NCBI GenBank assembly: GCA_963931865.1
Contig: OZ007516.1
Span: forward strand, 5,863,897 to 5,927,896
Source: Axinella damicornis
Lineage: Eukaryota; Porifera; Demospongiae; Axinellida; Axinellidae
Length of the DNA: 64,000 nucleotides
Direction: 5' to 3'
How positions within the stretch are numbered: the stretch's first letter is position 1; every line of letters begins with the position of its first letter. Of the stretch, positions 58,501-64,000 are shown one piece after another. The translations under genes were made by a program, and so were the position numbers. The notes below the pieces were generated by a model. That model saw only the letters and a program-made list of their open reading frames with translations. It made no database searches and was not told where the DNA came from.

Positions 58501-59732
58501 TGGTAACTTTCGCGTGAAAAGCTGTCGACTTCTGGCGCCTGGATCTGGCGGACCCAATCAGATTGCAGAACAAAACCACATGAACACATGAATATTTTGT
58601 AGGCGTTTACCTTCACTGCCGTGCTAATGCACGAATTGTAGACTCAGAACTGAACGCTCCGGGACAGAGTACCTCTCAATGGTTGGCGAGAGGGCCACTG
58701 GTCTGATCTCGCTGTTTCACTGCGGTTTGTCTGCCGGACCAGCTCATTCGTCGTTTGTCGCCGCTTACAGGATCGACGGTTCACAAGGTGAGCTGTCCTG
58801 GTTAGTTGTAGAAGTGTCTCGGACTTCTGTGAAGCTGCCTTGAAAACGATATTTTCAATAGCGCATGACTGATTAGTAACTCACGCGACATTTACCACAA
58901 AAGCAGGAGTGTCCTTCATTTATCACATGGATGATGACGCGCCGGAAGTCGACAGCTTTTCTCGCGAACGTTACCAGGCTCTCTCCTCCCCAGTTTTTTA
59001 GAGGAGAGAGCCTGGGACCGAGGCTAAGCGTCAAGAGGGCAGCATGGCCATGACACACTACTTGTAGTCAAGTAACTATCCAGCCTTGTTCCCAGTCCAC
59101 GTGGGAATGAGGCTAGTAACTAGCTGGCATTATCTTGAAACTCTTTCTCTTCCACCATAATTATCTCCAGAGTGCACTTGCAGGAGAGATACATCCTTCA
59201 AAGCAACTTGTTATGCCAGAAGAGGTAACTGCCTAGCCCCGTGCCCAGGCCGTTTCACCCTATCGTCAGCCTCGTTCCCAGACCCTTCCTGGCTTCTGTC
59301 TGCAAGCCATAGAAAGCTGAATGAGACTACTCAGCATCAGTACTAATGCTAGGGAAGTACTGCAAGTGATGAAAGCTGCATGGATACAGAAGCCCTAATA
59401 TTTGTCATGGCAATGTCTTAGTGGATATGCCAAAAAACTGCACAGTTTGGACACCATTTTCTACCAATTGTGGCACATATTGACATACTGTAAGCCAAAA
59501 TTGGCAGAAACAGCGCTAGCACTCCTGTTCTGGAGGTGACTGATGTGCCATTTCTGCCAAAATGGAACAACGAACCAGAAGCAGCACTGCATGGGGAATG
59601 GTCTAAGAAAGAATTCCATCATTTTATCCACCACTACAGGTTGCCGCCATGGTAGCATATCTCTGTTCCGATGATGCCAGACAAGTGACTGGGTCATCAC
59701 TGTCCATAGACGGAGGATGCACTGCCCAGTAA
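55536..59732 (+). CDS. HBDH-like SDR, tandem copy 2 with altered substrate pocket
   Basis: Seven exons with the same intron phases as copy 1: 55536-55821, 56115-56237, 56667-56770, 57194-57266, 58354-58415, 59171-59224 and 59640-59732, 264 aa. It keeps the NAD loop [12 protein letters not shown] and the Ser-Tyr-Lys triad (146, 159, 163). Most of the protein is nearly identical to copy 1. The changes fall on the pocket: Gln94 is now Trp (GIWHVAP), His144 is Leu (SSSLG), Lys152 is Leu (RTGLAAY), Phe187 is Met, and Trp257 is Cys (GGCTAQ); only the Gln196 equivalent remains. It is therefore probably an active NAD-dependent dehydrogenase on a different, less polar substrate. The N-terminus MATSSD replaces MV. 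Two full-length foldback elements lie in introns 4 and 5. Confidence 0.92.
57424..57480. mobile_element. Foldback MITE in HBDH2 intron 4
   Basis: TATCCTCGTTCCCAGGCCCC pairs with GGGGCCTGGGAACGAGGCTA. A perfect 9-bp duplication, cgcaaaagg, lies at 57415-57423 and 57481-57489. Confidence 0.93.
57573..58262. mobile_element. 690-bp foldback element with empty site in HBDH1
   Basis: TAGTCTCGTTCCCAGATC at the left; GAGTCTCGGACCGAGACTA at the right. A perfect 9-bp duplication, ggacagcag, lies at 57564-57572 and 58263-58271. HBDH1 shows the unoccupied target gtgcaggacagcagatactc at 53066-53085. The interior includes a fragment of the GTGGATATTGG family (58140-58185) and no credible transposase. Confidence 0.93.
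58451..59026. mobile_element. 576-bp foldback element with palindromic arms
   Basis: TAGCCTCGGTCCCAGGCTCT... and the inverse ...GAGCCTGGGACCGAGGCTA. Each terminal arm is itself a hairpin (ctctcctc / gaggagag), and the outer inverted repeat continues for about 95 bp (aaagctgtcgacttc / gaagtcgacagcttt). The flanks agcatcaag and agcgtcaag form the 9-bp duplication with one mismatch. HBDH1 lacks it at the matching point (53229-53265). Location: HBDH2 intron 5. Confidence 0.9.
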
Positions 59733-59903
59733 TACAGTGTAGCAATGATCACCTGTGAAGTTCGGGTGCATGACACGTCCTCGACTGTATTTTGCAATAT
59801 TGCACATGAAATTCAGTAAACCATCACATAAAATGTACAACCATGTAGAAGTACAAATGTAGTGTCTTGGCATAAACAATATAAAATATACAGCCTCTGA
59901 AGC

Positions 59904-60020
59904 TATCCTAATTCCCAGGCCTTCTCACCCCAGCATTTGCTGCGTGCAGTTACTAACGCACGTAGCAATTAGTACTGCAAGTGACAAACGCTGGGGTGAG
60001 AAGGCCTGCGTACGAGGCTA
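59904..60020. mobile_element. Foldback MITE between HBDH2 and FMC1
   Basis: tatcctaattcccaggcc...ggcctgcgtacgaggcta with the inner ctcaccccagc / gctggggtgag stem. A perfect 9-bp duplication, ctctgaagc, lies at 59895-59903 and 60021-60029. Confidence 0.85.
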
Positions 60021-60112
60021 CTCTGAAGCTACGTAGATCACCCAGCAATAACACATTGATATGGCATTGCAACTACCACAGGCTCTAGAAAACATGATTG
60101 TACAACAATTTG

Positions 60113-62034
60113 TTATCTGGGGTTAGCATTAGGCAGTCTAAGCCCCACCAGCTTGGCACTCTCTTCCAATGACCTTTCACCTCTTCCCTGGTACTTTGAC
60201 AACAGCTCCTACACGTAAAACAGGTATGTAAAGTATCTGTACCGGTCTCATGCCATGAGGAGTACACAAGGTAGTACGGTCTGGTACACAGTACAGCATG
60301 GCACAAACCTAATTAGTACTTAGCCTTGTTCCCAGGCCTGTGCCGTTTTCGGTCAGACAAAGAACGCAGAAGCATGCGATGCGGGGGCCTGGGAACGAGC
60401 TCAATTAGTACTCTTTCCTGTTCAATTGTTTGGAAAGACGTGGCCACCATTGCTCACCTTGTGTGTTGTTGGTAGTGCTGTTGATACCGTAACTTTATGT
60501 ACCACTGAACTGAAGTGGGCGTCAAACTAACACTATCAGGTGGTGTTATCAGTGCCACTAGATGGGTGTATGTAGACAACTGTACATGTACGTATATACA
60601 TTTGACTTCTGGTGACAAATCCGGTAAAATTTCTATCACAAAGTGCTATTATGTGGGAAGAAAAAGTACTGTGCCAAATAGCCAACACAATGATTCTAAA
60701 TCATGCACCTTCCCTGATAGTTCAAACATCGCTACTGCCGCCATGCATGCACTCACCCTATGTAACCGCGAGCTTTCAATGTAGGCCAAGTAGGTCTGCA
60801 ACGGTTGTAAGCTAGTGCCGTCTCGGTGCTCTCTCACTTGGGATGCTATGTACCGCCATTGGGGACCACCACCGCTCTGAAATGGAAGTAAACACCAGAT
60901 CCAAAAAAGAAAGTCACATTTAAATTTGGTTCTGCATTACATGTATGTCGGATCAAATGTAGTAGGCGTGATTACCATGGTGAGATTTTGGTGTACCAAT
61001 CAGATGTCACAAAACAGCTAAAACATTTAAGGCTGTGCATCTGCATTGGGGGCAAGGCCTGGGAACGAGGCTAGCACGAAAATTAATGATTGGTACACCA
61101 GACAATTTTTCATTGTAGGTTAGCCTCGTTCCCTGACCATGCCCACCACCAGTTATTGATCGCTTGCAGTATGCGAAGTGATCCAGTAGGAATGGACTGG
61201 GAACGAGGCTATGCATATAGGTCACACGCCACTTTTCTTAAAAGTGCTTCAGGAAATTCAGGAGTTGGTGGTTGGGCCTGTGAAACAAGTATCAATTTGA
61301 AGTGGCCTAAGGTGTTCCTATGAGGAGCAAGTGAAGTCAGAAGATGGAGAAAGATGTCGAGCTAAATGTTGGAGCAAAGTTCTGCCATGGGATCCTGGTT
61401 CCACTCAACCATATTAAAGGGATAGAGCACTTGAAAGTGCTGACCCCTCTCTTGCTAACAGTGCTATCAAGGTTACGACTTTGTTACTCATTGAGCCAAA
61501 CTGCGATTCAAGAGCATCCAATAATGAGAGACCAGATCTCTAAAGGTCAACCTTGGGCATCCTTCTCCGGCAAAAGATATTAGAGAGAAAATGACATCAC
61601 TTCCCCAGCCTCATTCCCAAGTCTAAGACATAAAGGGCAGGCCTGCGAATGAAGTAGCCTCGTTCCCAGTCCCACACCCTGCTTTTCGTTGCTTGCAGTA
61701 CAAGCGAAGGTGTGGGAGTGGGAACAAGCTACGAACGATTGTGGCTAGGTCGACCCAGAACTTTGAGCAATGTCATTTATGGTAACTCAAGCGAGTTCAG
61801 TGATGATGTCATCACCATCCCCCGTTCCTGGGTTATCAAATCAAAATGAACTGAACTGAAACTGAACTGAACTAGTATAGTCTCGGTATCAGAGAGTCTG
61901 GTACCGAGACTTACTCAAATCTTAAGCTTGCCATAGTGGGAAATCTGAATCTATGACCTTACCTCTGGGTGTGCTTTCTTCAGCTCCCTTAGAACGTTCC
62001 TACAAATCCTCACAACATAGCGAGCGCTGGCCAT
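60113..62034 (-). CDS. FMC1: FMC1, mitochondrial ATP synthase assembly factor
   Basis: Three minus-strand exons join in phase to 95 aa: 62034-61963, 60876-60757 and 60208-60113. The protein begins MASARYVVRICRNVLRELKK, an LYR-family-like first helix, and ends with GRGERSLEESAKLVGLRLPN. That closely matches the C-terminal GKGERS(V)EESA..VGLKLP signature of human FMC1 (C7orf55, 113 aa). In yeast, Fmc1 is needed to assemble the F1 head of mitochondrial ATP synthase with Atp12, in the matrix. A basic N-terminus is compatible with import. It shares a 100-bp promoter with ATP6V1F, a subunit of the other rotary ATPase. Introns 1 and 2 hold foldback MITEs. Confidence 0.9.
60321..60403. mobile_element. 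Foldback MITE in FMC1 intron 2
   Basis: tagccttgttcccaggcc...ggcctgggaacgagctc; a perfect 9-bp duplication, attagtact, lies at 60312-60320 and 60404-60412. Confidence 0.85.
61121..61211. mobile_element. Foldback MITE in FMC1 intron 1
   Basis: TAGCCTCGTTCCCTGACC...ACTGGGAACGAGGCTA with gatcgcttgcagtatgcga near the centre. A solo right end (ggcctgggaacgaggctag) lies 50 bp upstream at 61055-61074. Confidence 0.75.
61655..61731. mobile_element. Foldback MITE in FMC1 intron 1, second copy
   Basis: TAGCCTCGTTCCCAGTCCCAC...GTGGGAACAAGCTA with a cttgcagtacaag apex. It is preceded by a decayed arm at 61600-61650. A short TAGTCTCGGTA hairpin lies at about 61877-61915. Confidence 0.7.
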
Positions 62035-62134
62035 GTGTCCACGTGGAGTTATTTCATACAGAAGAGGTTAATGGATAAATTATGTGTGACCTTTGACCCG
62101 TCACCTTTCAGCTCAGTCAGCAGAAACATCCGAC
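62035..62134. promoter_or_regulatory. Bidirectional promoter of FMC1 and ATP6V1F with a DR1-like site
   Basis: One hundred bases separate the start codons. TGACCTTTGACCC at 62087-62099 matches a DR1 nuclear-receptor element (two AGGTCA-type half sites, one-base spacer) on the minus strand. CACGTG lies at 62040-62045. The motif calls are by eye. Confidence 0.55.
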
Positions 62135-63589
62135 ATGGATGCCAAGGCAGGCAAAGCCAAGGGAGGCAAGCTATTAGCCGTGATTGGAGATGAGGTGAGT
62201 GGTTGGATCTAACACTGTTCGTAGGTAGACTGTCATGGATTTGGAGAAATTCATCAGTGTTTTAACTTCACGTATACCCTGAGGTCAAGCCACGAGAAGC
62301 TATACAATCTTTGTAGTGAGAAATCCTGTGGGAAGTACCCACCAGTGATCTATTAAATAGCCTGGTAACATTGAGGTGGCCTCAAATTTTACTTAGTGAT
62401 GGTCTTCTGGCCTGAGCAGATGCATGCAGTAGTGTGTCTTCCACGTCAAATATGACCATGGTACCAGTCCTCTGATGCTTCCGATTGAGTGCAGGAAGTT
62501 GTTTCAGATACCCAGGGTAAGGGCTCGGGTCGGGCAGACATTTAATTTCCGGTTCAGAAACCCGTGGCTACACTGTCTACACTTTGCTAGAACTTTAATT
62601 AGTTCCTCGCCCTCCTAGGACACCTGTACGGGCTTTCTCCTCGGTGGGGTGGGGGAGATCAATAACAAGAGAGAGCCTAACTTCCTTGTCGTGAACAAAG
62701 GTGAGTTCCATGTGAGATGGCCTCATAGCTAGGCCTTCCCACTTTAGTTTTTGGTGATTTAAGTCCCGACTTTAACCCTTTAATTGACTCAGAAGTCAAA
62801 TTTAGAAATATCCTTGAATTTAATGACACATGACCAGCTGTACACAGAACACTGGTACTCCTCTGAACGTGACTTGAATATAGACTTGTGAGCATAAAGG
62901 GTTAACTTAACTTAGCCCTTACACGTCAATATCGCCTGCGTTTGTTGTAGTGTGTCATGAAAGGACCCTTGTCACTCACTATTTGGCTGTGTTCTTGTAA
63001 TTGAATAGTGCAAAGTTCCAACATAGGAGCTCAATAGAACCCCTCTTAGACAATAGTGAACTGAACATACACTAAACACATACACGAACACCAATTGCTG
63101 AATGTCTGAATGTACAATGTAACTGTGAACTAAGAAATACCAGTTTGCAGTGCATTACGGGTTTTAGTGCACGAGGGCAATCTAGTTAACGGTCAAGGGC
63201 AAGATAATGCACGAGCCGAAGGCGAGTGCATTATCTGCCCGAGACCGTTAACTAGATTGCCCGAGTGCACCAAAGCCTGTAATGCACTGCAAACTGGTAT
63301 CTACACTAGTGAATGCAACTCACTGACCCGAAACAGCCGTTGATCTTTGAAAAGTGTGCATTATGCACACTAAAGTGTGCAATAAGCGATTTAATGCTCT
63401 GTCATGTGATCGATTCTGAGGCGTCTGATTCGTTGACGGTCACGTGAGTAACACTATATATGTGTTACAACTTAAACTGCTAACATCATCTTCTTCTCCA
63501 ACACAGATACAGCTGTCAGTGACATTGAGGATGCCTTCAGGAGCTTCACCAATCGGGTTGACATCGCTATTGTGCTGATCAACCAAAAC
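62135..63589 (+). CDS. ATP6V1F: V-type ATPase subunit F, 5' part
   Basis: Three exons, 62135-62194, 62619-62700 and 63507-63589, give the first 75 residues: [40 protein letters not shown] with NFLVVNK, then [20 protein letters not shown] and AIVLINQN. This is the conserved N-terminal Rossmann-like part of subunit F of the V1 sector, a central-stalk subunit that couples ATP hydrolysis to rotation in the proton pump of endosomes and lysosomes. The family then continues with IAEMIRH... to about 120 residues. Here the frame meets a GTGTGT donor at 63590 and otherwise stops after five more codons, so the remaining exon(s) lie beyond the right edge. Confidence 0.93.
62776..62901. mobile_element. 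126-bp piggyBac-type MITE
   Basis: CCCTTTAATTGACTC at the left and gtgagcataAAAGGG-type right end (ataaaGGG) lie between TTAA at 62772-62775 and 62902-62905. It sits in ATP6V1F intron 2. Confidence 0.65.
63137..63452 (-). mobile_element. Long-hairpin repeat with TTCG loop, copy 3 (inverted)
   Basis: The same unit as at 12990-13325 and 49586-49918, in reverse orientation. The palindrome comes first (63137-63303), then tgagttgc... and the cacgtgagtaa end. It lies in ATP6V1F intron 2. Confidence 0.75.
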
Positions 63590-63766
63590 GTGTGTGAGGG
63601 GAACATGTAGATCACTGTTACAGTGAAGTTTGCTACCATTCCAACATGTTTCAGATACCATCTCCTACAGTACACTGCTGGATAGGTTTCATGTTTACTG
63701 ATTCTGTGACATCAGTCACATGCATCACGTATGTATAAGCTCAAGCTTTCAGTCCTACTGCAAGCC

Positions 63767-63809
63767 TAGCCTCGTTCCCAGGCTGGGGAGGAGCCTGGGA
63801 ACGAGGCTA
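63767..63809. mobile_element. Foldback MITE at the right edge
   Basis: A 43-bp hairpin, TAGCCTCGTTCCCAGGCT / AGCCTGGGAACGAGGCTA. The flanks ctgcaagcc and ctgcaaacc form a 9-bp duplication with one mismatch. A TAGTCTC-subtype hairpin follows at about 63848-63892. No exon is seen from 63590 to 64000. Confidence 0.88.
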
Positions 63810-64000
63810 CTGCAAACCTGCATGGGAAGGACTGGTGTTAGGACATAGTCTCTGTACCAGACTCCCAAACCCAGGAGTCTGGTTCCGAGACTAGTGTAAG
63901 ACTAAGCTACGATACAGAGGTCTGGGTGTGTTTTCAAAGTGTTTGTATTTTAGCATGTGTCATGCTTGTAGGAATAAATCCTGTGTAAGGAGCAGATTGG

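Noticed and set aside
63590..63608. Natural stop of ATP6V1F five codons after 63589
   Set aside because: The family continues for about 45 more residues and a GTGTGT donor sits exactly at the expected boundary, so the stop is intronic.

Overview
This window is nuclear DNA from an animal. It has intron-dense genes with GT-AG introns, metazoan-specific proteins (a STAT, TMEM245, an RTFC/C14orf93 homologue, an LU-domain membrane protein), very abundant small palindromic transposons and many micro- and minisatellites. The gene content and the single STAT5/6-like STAT point to an early-branching metazoan, most likely a sponge. That placement is inference; no species marker was identified.

Layout, left to right. 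A piggyBac-type MITE lies at 28-609. An RTFC/C14orf93 homologue (minus, 895-4452) shares a 169-bp head-to-head promoter with a 10-exon TMEM245 gene (plus, 4622-11178). A 7-exon minus-strand gene (11941-16860) encodes a PH domain plus a tail that resembles the raftlin family. A tentative 5-exon minus-strand gene of unknown function follows (17634-21798). A complete 26-exon STAT gene (plus, 23022-41649) has introns loaded with minisatellites and MITEs. An LU (Ly6/uPAR) type I membrane protein is on the minus strand (42757-48296). Two tandem bacterial-type 3-hydroxybutyrate dehydrogenase genes are on the plus strand (50344-54294 and 55536-59732). FMC1 (minus, 60113-62034) is head-to-head, 100 bp apart, with the V-ATPase subunit F gene ATP6V1F (plus, from 62135), which runs off the right edge.

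Exon models were built by hand. Each chosen donor and acceptor was checked for GT/AG and for matching phase, and every complete model sums to a whole number of codons (TMEM245 976 aa, PH protein 210 aa, STAT 764 aa, LU protein 280 aa, HBDH copies 260 and 264 aa, FMC1 95 aa).

The non-genic fraction is dominated by one transposon family. These are foldback elements ending in TAGCCTCG...CGAGGCTA (or TAGTCTCG...CGAGACTA), with about 40 recognisable copies from 26 bp to about 690 bp. Many are flanked by perfect 9-bp target-site duplications. Because the HBDH genes are a recent tandem duplication, several insertions can be compared with an empty site in the sister copy. The two HBDH copies differ most sharply at the substrate-pocket residues while keeping the cofactor and catalytic residues, which suggests a new substrate for the second copy.
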